From positions 310,001 through 374,000 of the forward strand of contig OY760938.1 in assembly GCA_963664255.1 (NCBI GenBank): a stretch of DNA of 64,000 nucleotides. Direction: 5' to 3'. Below are positions 34,941-42,320 of this stretch, piece after piece. Numbering within the stretch: position 1 is the stretch's first letter; each line of letters begins with the position of its first letter. The notes under the pieces are model-generated. The model saw only the letters and a list, made by a program, of their open reading frames with translations, did no database searches and had not been told where the DNA came from. Source of the DNA: G963663775 sp963664255. Lineage in GTDB: Bacteria > Bacillota > Clostridia > Oscillospirales > Butyricicoccaceae. The position numbers were made by a program, and so were the translations under genes.

Positions 34941-35142
34941 AGAAGTTGTCTTCATAAACAAGAGTGGGAGAAACAGGTACTATTTTTTTGCTAGGCAAGG
35001 CAAAATGACGCAGGAATATAAGGTGAGCACCCTCGTGCGAGAAAATCCCCTGAGGGACTTGGCTTATTCCAAGGCGTTTTAACGCCACATAGCGGAAAAG
35101 ATATGTCCGTTTTGCCTATTCGCCGTTATGAGTACAGCTTCT
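34941..35142 (+). repeat. 202-bp structured repeat, copy 1
   Basis: Aligns without gaps over its full 202 bases to the segment at 54939-55140; by hand count about 150 positions are identical. The ends form an imperfect 17-base terminal inverted repeat (AGAAGTTGTCTTCATAA against TTATGAGTACAGCTTCT, 14 of 17 pairing). The best conserved interior is GACGCAGGAATATAAGG, then hairpins GCAC-CCTC-GTGC, TCCC-CTGA-GGGA and CTTGG-CTTATT-CCAAG. No open frame is shared. It sits between the micro-ORF operon and a hydrolase gene. I read it as a MITE-like element or a repeated structured RNA; no target-site duplication is evident. Confidence 0.8.
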
Positions 35143-35184
35143 TAGAACCGTTAAACAATTCCAAAGAGTATGGAGTGCCCCACG

Positions 35185-35835
35185 ATGAAAATTATTGATT
35201 TAACGCATACTATCTCTGCTGATATGCCGGTTTATCCCGGCACAGCTGGTCCTCAATTCACACCCACCAATTCCTATGCAGTGGATGGATTCAAAGAAAC
35301 CCTGCTTTCCATGTATACGCACACCGGAACACACATGGACCCGCCTGCACATCTGTTTGATGGCAGAACCACGCTTGACCAGTTTCCAATCACGCAGTTT
35401 GTTGGAACTGCGCTTGTGATTCACTGTACTGACCTAACCGAAGGGCAGTCGATTACCATGGACTACATCCATCCATACCAAACTGCTGCCGACGCCGCTG
35501 ATTTTCTCCTTTTCCATACGGACTGGGCGCAATATTGGGGCACAGAAAAATATTTTGGCGATTATCCCTGCATTGATTCTGCGGTGGCTAACTATCTTCT
35601 CTCAAGCAACAAAAAAGGGGTTGGACTCGACACTATCGGACTAGACCCTATCTCAGACACCCATCTAACCCTCCACAAAAAATTATTGGAACATCATGAA
35701 ATCGTTATTATTGAAAATTTAAAGAATTTGCACCTCTTGGATGATAAATTGTTTACCTTCTGTGCACTCCCACTGAAGCATCTGGATGCAGATGGTTCTC
35801 CCATTCGCGCCATTGCGCTTCTAGAAATAACGTAA
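35185..35835 (+). CDS. cyclase/arylformamidase-family metal-dependent hydrolase
   Basis: A 216-residue protein of the KynB-like cyclase family with the metal-binding motif HTGTHMDPPAH near residue 48 and the family strands DLTHTISADMPVYPG at the N-terminus and GLDTIGLDPI. Known members hydrolyse N-formylkynurenine or similar amides and esters with divalent metal; no kynurenine genes are nearby, so the substrate is unknown. I use ATG 35185 (GGAG nine bases upstream) over ATG 35170. The 202-bp repeat ends 42 bases before the start and may affect its expression. Confidence 0.82.
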   Translation: MKIIDLTHTISADMPVYPGTAGPQFTPTNSYAVDGFKETLLSMYTHTGTHMDPPAHLFDGRTTLDQFPITQFVGTALVIHCTDLTEGQSITMDYIHPYQTAADAADFLLFHTDWAQYWGTEKYFGDYPCIDSAVANYLLSSNKKGVGLDTIGLDPISDTHLTLHKKLLEHHEIVIIENLKNLHLLDDKLFTFCALPLKHLDADGSPIRAIALLEIT

Positions 35836-35916
35836 TCTTTATAAAACCGTGCTGAACCTGCTGTATTCAGCAAAATGCCCAATTTCACGCACTAAGATTC
35901 AGCTTTTTCACAATAT

Positions 35917-35973
35917 CTTAGATGAAAAATTTACAATTTATACATTGTGAACCAGTCAATCCTATGGTAAGAT
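35917..35973 (+). promoter_or_regulatory. promoter with inverted repeat upstream of iron alcohol dehydrogenase
   Basis: TTGTGA (35945-35950), 17 bases, TAAGAT (35968-35973). The -35 is embedded in an 8-bp inverted repeat TTCACAAT (35917-35924) / ATTGTGAA (35944-35951) with a 19-base gap. TTGTGAA is the half-site of Rex operators, but here the halves point outward. Regulation by the Rex encoded at 7.3 kb is a reasonable guess, not shown. Confidence 0.6.
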
Positions 35974-36034
35974 TTTCAACAGAGGACTTTCTGAAGAACC
36001 TACTGTTTGTTTTACGAATTGAGGAGGATGCACG

Positions 36035-37204
36035 ATGGCACGTTTTACATTACCCAGAGATATTTATTTTGGCGCTGGCGCAATCCAGGAGTTAAAAAAC
36101 CTAAAAGGGCACAAAAAGGCATTCATTGTAACCGGTGGACAATCCATGCGCAGAACCGGCTTTTTGGATAAACTGGAGCAGGTTTTACAAGAAGCTGGTC
36201 TGGAAACGAAAATCTATGAAGGCGTAGAGCCAGACCCGTCTATAGAACGTGTATTTGATGGCGCCAAAGAAATGCAGGCATTTGAACCTGACGTCATTGT
36301 GTCCATCGGCGGCGGTTCACCCATGGATGCCGCAAAGGCGATGTGGGTGTTTTATGAATATCCAGAAAAAACCTTTGATGACATCAAAACCCCATTTACC
36401 ATGCCAAAACTACGCACCAAAGCGATTTTTGTCGCCATTCCCTCCACAAGCGGCACAGCCTCTGAAGTAACCGCTTTCTCTGTTATCACCGATTATTCCA
36501 CCAACATTAAATATCCCCTGGCAGATTTTGAAATTACACCGGACATTGCCGTTTTGGATACCGACATTCCTCTGGCAATGCCCAAAACACTGACCGCGCA
36601 CACGGGTGTTGATGCATTGACCCACTCCATCGAAGCCTATGTGGCAACCGCTCGTTCCGATTTTTCCGATGCACTGGCACTCAAAGCGATTTCTGACATT
36701 TTTGATAGCCTGCATGATTCCTATCATGGCGATACCGATGCACGCGGCAAAATGCACATTGCCCAGTGTATGGCGGGCATGGCGTTTTCCAATGCTCTCT
36801 TGGGCATTGCACATAGCTTGGCGCATAAGACGGGGGCTATGTTCCATCTGCCACATGGCTGCTGTAATGCCATTCTGTTGCCCTATGTCATCCAGTTTAA
36901 TGCCCGCACCTGTATGGACCGCTATGCACAGATTGCACGTTATTTAGGGCTGTCGGGCAATACCGACAAGCAGTTGACGATGTCACTTGTCGAAGCGGTA
37001 CGCGCCCTCAATGCAAAGTTGGAGATTCAGCCGACTTATCGTGAAAATGGTGTGAGCGAAGAAGACTTCAAAGCGAATTGTCAGTCTATCGCAGAAAATG
37101 CAGTCAAAGACCCTTGTACCGGCTCTAATCCGCGTCCAATCAATGCAGAAGAGATGCTGAGAGTGCTTACCTGTGCATATTATGGTCAAGATGTCACGTT
37201 CTAA
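36035..37204 (+). CDS. iron-containing alcohol dehydrogenase
   Basis: A 389-residue group III alcohol dehydrogenase. Nucleotide-binding segment SIGGGSPMDAAKA near 90-102, substrate region PSTSGTASEVTAF, and metal ligands Asp and His in LDTDIP/DALTHSIEA plus His residues in AHKTGAMFHLPHG. Close in style to NAD(P)H-dependent butanol/ethanol dehydrogenases, reoxidising NADH in fermentation (family knowledge). GGAGGATG precedes ATG 36035. It has its own promoter and terminator. Substrate range cannot be read from sequence. Confidence 0.9.
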   Translation: MARFTLPRDIYFGAGAIQELKNLKGHKKAFIVTGGQSMRRTGFLDKLEQVLQEAGLETKIYEGVEPDPSIERVFDGAKEMQAFEPDVIVSIGGGSPMDAAKAMWVFYEYPEKTFDDIKTPFTMPKLRTKAIFVAIPSTSGTASEVTAFSVITDYSTNIKYPLADFEITPDIAVLDTDIPLAMPKTLTAHTGVDALTHSIEAYVATARSDFSDALALKAISDIFDSLHDSYHGDTDARGKMHIAQCMAGMAFSNALLGIAHSLAHKTGAMFHLPHGCCNAILLPYVIQFNARTCMDRYAQIARYLGLSGNTDKQLTMSLVEAVRALNAKLEIQPTYRENGVSEEDFKANCQSIAENAVKDPCTGSNPRPINAEEMLRVLTCAYYGQDVTF

Positions 37205-37227
37205 GAACCCAATCCCATCGCATATCC

Positions 37228-37267
37228 AAAAACCCCCGCTATTTCCGAAGAAACAGCGGGGGTTTTT
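37228..37267. terminator. bidirectional terminator between alcohol dehydrogenase and rnpB
   Basis: AAAAACCCCCGCT (37228-37240) pairs with AGCGGGGGTTTTT (37255-37267), loop of 14 bases. The T-run on the plus strand serves the dehydrogenase gene and the A-run gives a T-run for rnpB on the minus strand. Confidence 0.92.
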
Positions 37268-37275
37268 GTCATGGT

Positions 37276-37613
37276 ATGAGTATTTCTATAAGCCGGGTTC
37301 TGTATCGAACGATCATCTATCTGGGACGCTTGTCACCAAGCGCCTCAAGCCATCCTTCGGAACGACCGGGTCAGTCATAGTTCCCGTCGATGTTGCTGCG
37401 AATAGAGTTTACAGATTTCCTATGTTACCATAGGAAATGGTGAGCTCTTACCTCGCCTTTCCACCCTTACCGATTATAAAAATCGGCGGTATCTCTCTGT
37501 TGCACTTTTCCTAGGGTCACCCCCGGCAGACGTTATCTGCTATTCTTGCCCTGTGCAGCCCGGACTTTCCTCATGCCATATCACTATGACACGCGACCGT
37601 CTGAAATACTCAT
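37276..37613 (-). ncRNA. rnpB: RNase P RNA (class A)
   Basis: About 338 bases on the minus strand. P1 is formed by GAGTATTTC at the 5' end and GAAATACTC at the 3' end. Diagnostic sequences include GAGGAAAGTCCGGGCTGCACAG in the 5' half (CR I/P4 region, first part GAGGAAAGTCCGGGC), GGTAAGGGTGGAAAGG, and near the 3' end ACAGAACCCGGCTTA. The catalytic RNA that matures tRNA 5' ends. A consensus promoter lies directly upstream and a strong terminator downstream. Confidence 0.95.
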
Positions 37614-37619
37614 TTATAT

Positions 37620-37648
37620 ATTATGCCGTAAAAAAAGTGTTTTGTCAA
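37620..37648 (-). promoter_or_regulatory. sigma-A promoter of rnpB
   Basis: On the minus strand TTGACA (37643-37648), 17 bases, CATAAT (37620-37625), placing the start of transcription at about 37613, the predicted 5' end of RNase P RNA. Confidence 0.88.
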
Positions 37649-37721
37649 ATAAAATCGCTTGAAAAAACAAAAAAAAACGTGTAGAATTAGGAAAGAAATG
37701 ATTGGCTCAGGGGGCTTCCAA

Positions 37722-39089
37722 ATGACTTTACAGGAATACTTACAAAACATCCAAAACAAACAGGTCGCTGTCATCGGCGCAGGCATCAGCAATATGCCAT
37801 TGATTGAATTGTTGCGAAATGCTGACATTTCTGTCACCGTTTGTGATAAAAAAACGGCCGAAGACCTTGGTGAACAGTATCAAGCGCTCTTGCAGCTCGG
37901 TGTACAGCTTGTGCTTGGCGAACAATATTTAGAAAAACTGCAAGCGGATATTATCTTCCGCACCCCCGGCTTGCACCCACAGTTTTTAGAGGCGGCACGT
38001 GCGCGTGGCGCAATCATCACCAGCGAAATGGAGCTGTTTTTCGCCGTATGCCCTTGCAAAACCATCGGCATCACCGGTTCAGACGGCAAAACAACAACCA
38101 CCTCATTGGTATATGAAATCTTGCGCCATGCAGGGTATTGCTGTCACCTTGGCGGCAATATCGGTGCACCGCTGTTACCACGTGTGCACGAAATGCAGCC
38201 TCAGGATATTGCGATTGTTGAATTATCTTCCTTTCAGCTGATGGATTTTTCATACAGTCCCACCATCGCCGCCATCACAAATCTAAGTCCAAACCATTTG
38301 GATTATCACAAAGATTTTGAGGAATATGTAGCGGCGAAAACCCATATTTATCAGCATCAAAAATCCGAAAACAGGTTGATTTTGAACGCCGATGATGCAA
38401 TTTCGAAAACCCTCCCTCAGCATACTGAAAGCAAAGTGGCATATTGCTCTATGCAGCATCCGGTTGCCAACGGCGCATATTTGTCAAACGATAGATTATA
38501 TGTTGCCGAAAGCGGAACTGCGCGTCCACTGCTTCCAGCAAGTGAAATTTGTATTCCTGGTGCACACAATATTGCAAATTTCCTCATGGCGTCTGCAATT
38601 GTACAAGGGCTTTGCACCGACCAAGATATTTGTGAAGTGGCACGCAGCTTTCAAGGGGTACCGCATCGCATCGCCTTCATTCGTGAAAAAGATGGGGTTC
38701 GCTATTATAATGACTCCATTGCTTCCAGTCCTACGCGCACGATTGCAGGTCTATTGTCATTCCCCAACAAGGTGATTTTAATCGCAGGTGGCTATGATAA
38801 GCAGATTCCCTATGATGTATTGGGTGAGCCTATCTGTCAGCACGTAAAAACCCTGCTTTTGACGGGTGCAACTGCCGATAAGATTCAAAAAAGTGTAGAG
38901 GATGCCACAGCCACTGAAAAACCCCGTATGCATCATCTGCCGAACCTTGCCGAAGCCGTCCACATGGCCGCTTCCCTTGCCACTGCTGGTGATGTGGTCA
39001 TCATGAGTCCTGCCAGTGCATCGTTTGACTGCTACAAAAATTTCGAGGAACGCGGAGAAGCGTTCATGAAATTGGTTCATGCCCTGTAA
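37722..39089 (+). CDS. murD: UDP-N-acetylmuramoylalanine-D-glutamate ligase MurD
   Basis: A 455-residue Mur ligase: N-terminal Rossmann-like domain (AVIGAGISNMP), central ATPase with GITGSDGKTTTTS near 110, NLSPNHLDYH, and a C-terminal domain with YYNDSIASSPTRT and ILIAGGYDK. Adds D-glutamate to UDP-MurNAc-L-Ala in peptidoglycan synthesis. ATG 37722 is used because GGGGG lies seven bases upstream; the earlier in-frame ATG at 37659 overlaps the rnpB promoter. It stands alone, not in a dcw cluster. Confidence 0.93.
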   Translation: MTLQEYLQNIQNKQVAVIGAGISNMPLIELLRNADISVTVCDKKTAEDLGEQYQALLQLGVQLVLGEQYLEKLQADIIFRTPGLHPQFLEAARARGAIITSEMELFFAVCPCKTIGITGSDGKTTTTSLVYEILRHAGYCCHLGGNIGAPLLPRVHEMQPQDIAIVELSSFQLMDFSYSPTIAAITNLSPNHLDYHKDFEEYVAAKTHIYQHQKSENRLILNADDAISKTLPQHTESKVAYCSMQHPVANGAYLSNDRLYVAESGTARPLLPASEICIPGAHNIANFLMASAIVQGLCTDQDICEVARSFQGVPHRIAFIREKDGVRYYNDSIASSPTRTIAGLLSFPNKVILIAGGYDKQIPYDVLGEPICQHVKTLLLTGATADKIQKSVEDATATEKPRMHHLPNLAEAVHMAASLATAGDVVIMSPASASFDCYKNFEERGEAFMKLVHAL

Positions 39090-39157
39090 GAACCTGTATG
39101 CATACCGGCAAACAACTGCATCAGAAAATCTTTCTTAGAATCTATATTCACAACGGC

Positions 39158-39197
39158 AAAAAGTGCTATACGAGATTTCCTCGCATAGCACTTTTTT
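39158..39197. terminator. bidirectional terminator between murD and REC-GGDEF-EAL gene
   Basis: AAAAAGTGCTATACGAG pairs with CTCGCATAGCACTTTTTT across a five-base loop with one mismatch. T-runs occur on both strands, fitting the two convergent genes. Confidence 0.9.
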
Positions 39198-39203
39198 ACC
39201 ATT

Positions 39204-40883
39204 TTATATTTCAGCCTTTTTTTGCAACTTGTCTAAAAGCAATTTTTCAAAATCAACCTGTGTCAAAGGTTTTGCAAAATAATATCCTTGTCCAAATGTA
39301 CAACCCATCGACTGTAAAAAGGAGAAATCTTCCTTTGTTTCAATGCCCTCTGCTATCACAGACAATTTCAAGCCTTCTGCTAATTGAATCACAAAATTGA
39401 TGATGCTGTTGGAACGATTTTCTGTCGTGTTTTTCTGCAAAAACCGCATATCCAATTTCAGCAAATCCACTGGAACCTCATTTAGCATATTCAGCGAAGA
39501 ATATCCACTTCCGAAATCATCCATCTCAATCACAAATTCTCTGGATTTCAAATCAGAAACCATTTGAATCAGTTGCTGCGGACTTTCTGTATACGCCGTT
39601 TCAGTAATTTCTAAATGCAAGCTTTGCGGCTCTAATCGGTATTTTTGAATCATACCACATAAAATCTCTGGTAATTTGGGATTATAAATATCCACGCGCG
39701 ATACATTGACCGAAATCGGGATAGGTTTCAAACCCATATCAATCCATTTTCGCAATAATTGACAAGACTTTTCCCAAACATAAATATCCATTTCTGTAAT
39801 AAATCCATTCTTTTCAAACAATGGAATGAATTTATCCGGCGGCATAAAGCCATTAGTGGGATGTTCCCAACGCACCAATGCTTCGGCGCCAATCATCTCT
39901 TCAGTTTCAAGCGAATATTTTGGCTGAAAATACACATGGAATTGATTCCCATACAAAGCTTCTTTCATCTCACTGGAAATTTTCTGCTCTATCAGCAGTT
40001 GTTTTCGCAGCTTATCGTCATAATAGGCACAATACTTGCCGTATTTTCCTTTAATAGACTGTATTGCCAATCTTGCGCGGTCACAAATTGCACGAATTGA
40101 TAAGGATTTATCATCAATTTCATAAATACCAAAACGAATCACCACGTGAAAACTCAATGGATATTTTTTCAAATCCTCTTGAATCAAATCAATAAAATTC
40201 GTTTGATACTCTGCCTGTCTTGGAACAATCACGGCAAACACATCGCCAAACAGTCTAGACAAAACGCTATGGTTCCGATTGGTAATATCGCACAAAAACT
40301 CTGCAATATGCCGCAATAGCTTATCGCCTTCCGCTTCTCCATACATATCATTAATGAGTTTGAAATTTTCAATATCCATACAAATTAAATCGTATTCCGC
40401 GCAGTTCGTGCGAATGGCTGCTCCTGCATGTTCATAAAAGGCTTCTTTGTTATACAATTCGGTTAATATATCTCGCTCCACTGCATAGACAAACGAAACC
40501 GTTTCACGCAGCTTAATTAAATTCGCCAATCGATGCTGGATAATTGCCGCATTATATGGTTTTGTCAAAAAGTCGGAGGCACCACGGGACAAAACTTCAA
40601 TTTCTTCATCAGTACCCTCTTTTTGTGTCGTCACAATCACAGGAATATTGGAAATCAACGGATTATTCTGCTTTTCTTTCAAAAATTCATATCCATCCAT
40701 CACAGGCATGATTAAATCCAAAAGCACTGCTGAAATATTATCATGCTTGTTTTCCAATATCTCTAATGCCTTTTTTCCATCTTCAGCCTGTATGACCGTA
40801 TATTGTGTTGAAAGTATTTTGCACAATATCGTTCGATTAACTGAATTATCATCGACAATCAAGATTGTTCTTCTTGCAGTCAT
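39204..40883 (-). CDS. response regulator with degenerate GGDEF and EAL domains
   Basis: A 559-residue soluble protein: receiver (1-125; ILIVDDNSVN, phospho-Asp in LLDLIMPVMDG, Lys in FLTKPYN), a GGDEF-like domain (140-300) and EAL (310-555). The cyclase signature is altered to RLFGDVFAV, so diguanylate cyclase activity is doubtful. EAL residues are complete: GAEALVRW, LHLEITETAY, EMDDFGSGYSS, LLKLDM, EGIET and GQGYYFAKPL. Expected to hydrolyse cyclic di-GMP under control of phosphorylation. No cognate kinase is adjacent. Base composition is AT-richer than neighbours, as for the 31-34 kb gene. Confidence 0.9.
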   Translation of the reverse strand: MTARRTILIVDDNSVNRTILCKILSTQYTVIQAEDGKKALEILENKHDNISAVLLDLIMPVMDGYEFLKEKQNNPLISNIPVIVTTQKEGTDEEIEVLSRGASDFLTKPYNAAIIQHRLANLIKLRETVSFVYAVERDILTELYNKEAFYEHAGAAIRTNCAEYDLICMDIENFKLINDMYGEAEGDKLLRHIAEFLCDITNRNHSVLSRLFGDVFAVIVPRQAEYQTNFIDLIQEDLKKYPLSFHVVIRFGIYEIDDKSLSIRAICDRARLAIQSIKGKYGKYCAYYDDKLRKQLLIEQKISSEMKEALYGNQFHVYFQPKYSLETEEMIGAEALVRWEHPTNGFMPPDKFIPLFEKNGFITEMDIYVWEKSCQLLRKWIDMGLKPIPISVNVSRVDIYNPKLPEILCGMIQKYRLEPQSLHLEITETAYTESPQQLIQMVSDLKSREFVIEMDDFGSGYSSLNMLNEVPVDLLKLDMRFLQKNTTENRSNSIINFVIQLAEGLKLSVIAEGIETKEDFSFLQSMGCTFGQGYYFAKPLTQVDFEKLLLDKLQKKAEI

Positions 40884-41220
40884 TTTACCTTCTCCTATTG
40901 GGAATCTATTAAAACAACGGACTGCCTTCCATTAAAAAGGCAACTCTACACTTCCTCACATGACCATACTTTTGAATAACCGTAAGCGACGCACTTCCAC
41001 TGCTAACAGTCTTCTCTTAGTATACCTTATTTTTTATCGTTATGCAATTTGAGTTTCTAGAATCTTTTGAACTTTTTCAAAAAAAAATTTTATCCTTAGC
41101 GTTATTGTTCCACCAAACAGCTGAAAGGTTCTTTTGCGCATCTGCAAAAGAACCTTTCTCAACGCTGCACTTTTGCAAAAAAGAGCAACACATTTACAGT
41201 ACAAGATACTTACGAAGCAA
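40884..41220. other. 337-bp intergenic region with 15-bp hairpin
   Basis: No gene is visible. The region contains the upstream sequence of the REC-GGDEF-EAL gene and, at 41123-41158, a perfect 15-bp inverted repeat (GAAAGGTTCTTTTGC, six-base loop, complement). The hairpin lies 62 bases past the zinc-ribbon gene and may be its terminator, though there is no T-run after it on the minus strand. Confidence 0.5.
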
Positions 41221-41496
41221 TTACTCCGCCTTCATCTTTGCGAAGCACTCGCTGCAATATACCGGACGGTCAGACTTCGGCTCAAAAGGAACCTTTGCAT
41301 CTCCACCGCAAGCAGCACAGGTTGCGGTGAAATACTCACGCGGACCACGAGCTGCGTTCTTTCTTGCGTCACGGCAATTCTTGCAACGCTGCGGCTCATT
41401 CATAAAGCCACGCTCTGCATAAAATTCTTGTTCACCAGCAGTAAATACAAATTCATTGCCGCATTCTTTGCATACTAAAGTCTTGTCTTCGTACAT
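41221..41496 (-). CDS. zinc-ribbon domain protein
   Basis: A 91-residue protein with four CxxC pairs: VCKECGNEF at the N-terminus, RCKNCRDAR near 38-41, TCAACGGDA near 60-63 and YCSECFAK near 80-83. This fits two stacked zinc ribbons, as in small clostridial proteins of unknown role. An aromatic-rich FYAERGF segment precedes the second pair. GAGAGG precedes the ATG. It follows the sigma-H-like gene by 77 bases on the same strand and could be co-expressed. The molecular function is not known to me. Confidence 0.85.
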   Translation of the reverse strand: MYEDKTLVCKECGNEFVFTAGEQEFYAERGFMNEPQRCKNCRDARKNAARGPREYFTATCAACGGDAKVPFEPKSDRPVYCSECFAKMKAE

Positions 41497-41573
41497 GTTA
41501 TTTACCTCTCTTTGATACCTTGTTCCCTGCGGAACTGATTATATTGCGTACAGGAAACTTCTCCTGCAATCGC

Positions 41574-42191
41574 CTATGGTTTTGCTGCCGATTTTCGCCT
41601 AATGCGTTGGATGGCATTATCCACCGATTTGAGAGGCTTCTGCAAAATTTCGGTCATTTCCTGATAGGAACAACCTTGCAGATACAGTCTCAAAACCTTC
41701 GCCTCGAAGATAGACAAGGATTGCAGTAGCGTATGCATACGTTCCTGCTGCTCCTCCATGCCGATAACCAACGACTCCGGATCGGAAATCGATTTTTCCA
41801 CGGATATGTGGGGCTCCGCATTGTCGTCAAACAGAGGTTTTTCTATGCCAATGGAATGATTGAGAATCATATGCTTATAAGAAGCGGCCGAGCGAACAGC
41901 AGAATAAATCTGCCGCGTGATACAAACGCGAGCAAAGGCTTCAAATGGCACGCCACGTTCCGCATCAAAGCTTTGTATGGCTTTGAGCAGACCAATCATG
42001 CCCTCCTGCACCAAATCTTCTGTATCTGCTCCAACCATGAAGCACGACCTGGCGCAAGCTTTTACCATTTTTGAAAAATGATGAATCAGCTGCTCGGTTG
42101 CAGCAACATCGCCTTGTTGAGCGTTCGCACAGAGTTTTCTATCCCTCTCAGAATCTGGGGAATACGTCTGCGGTTCATTTCCATCTGTCAT
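41574..42191 (-). CDS. sigH: sigma-70 family factor, sigma-H (Spo0H)-like
   Basis: A 205-residue sigma factor counted from ATG 42191. Region 2 contains MVGADTEDLVQEGMIGLLKA and the AFARVCITRQIYSAVR segment; region 4 is a C-terminal helix-turn-helix (QGCSYQEMTEILQKPLKSVDNAIQRIRRK). Closest in pattern to sigma-H, which drives early sporulation and stationary-phase genes (family knowledge). The ATG has no Shine-Dalgarno and lies about two to four bases from the transcription start predicted by a perfect consensus promoter. A TTG at 42209 would fall inside that promoter. The name rests on motif recall. Confidence 0.85.
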   Translation of the reverse strand: MTDGNEPQTYSPDSERDRKLCANAQQGDVAATEQLIHHFSKMVKACARSCFMVGADTEDLVQEGMIGLLKAIQSFDAERGVPFEAFARVCITRQIYSAVRSAASYKHMILNHSIGIEKPLFDDNAEPHISVEKSISDPESLVIGMEEQQERMHTLLQSLSIFEAKVLRLYLQGCSYQEMTEILQKPLKSVDNAIQRIRRKSAAKP

Positions 42192-42200
42192 ATTGTTATT

Positions 42201-42229
42201 ATTATACAAGGCAGTTTCTTTCTTGTCAA
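42201..42229 (-). promoter_or_regulatory. perfect sigma-A promoter abutting sigH-like ATG
   Basis: On the minus strand TTGACA (42224-42229), exactly 17 bases, TATAAT (42201-42206). The predicted start of transcription (about 42193-42195) leaves almost no 5' leader before ATG 42191. Both hexamers match consensus in all twelve positions. Confidence 0.85.
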
Positions 42230-42320
42230 GCTATTTTTGTGAAATTGCAAAATCTAAACTTCTACCTTCCGTACTTTTTTGTTGATTTTCAATATTTCTT
42301 TTTACAAAAATTGTACAGCT

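Noticed and set aside
41123..41158. 15-bp hairpin as a second copy of a mobile or CRISPR-type repeat
   Set aside because: It is a single inverted repeat with no array or second copy; more likely a terminator for the zinc-ribbon gene.
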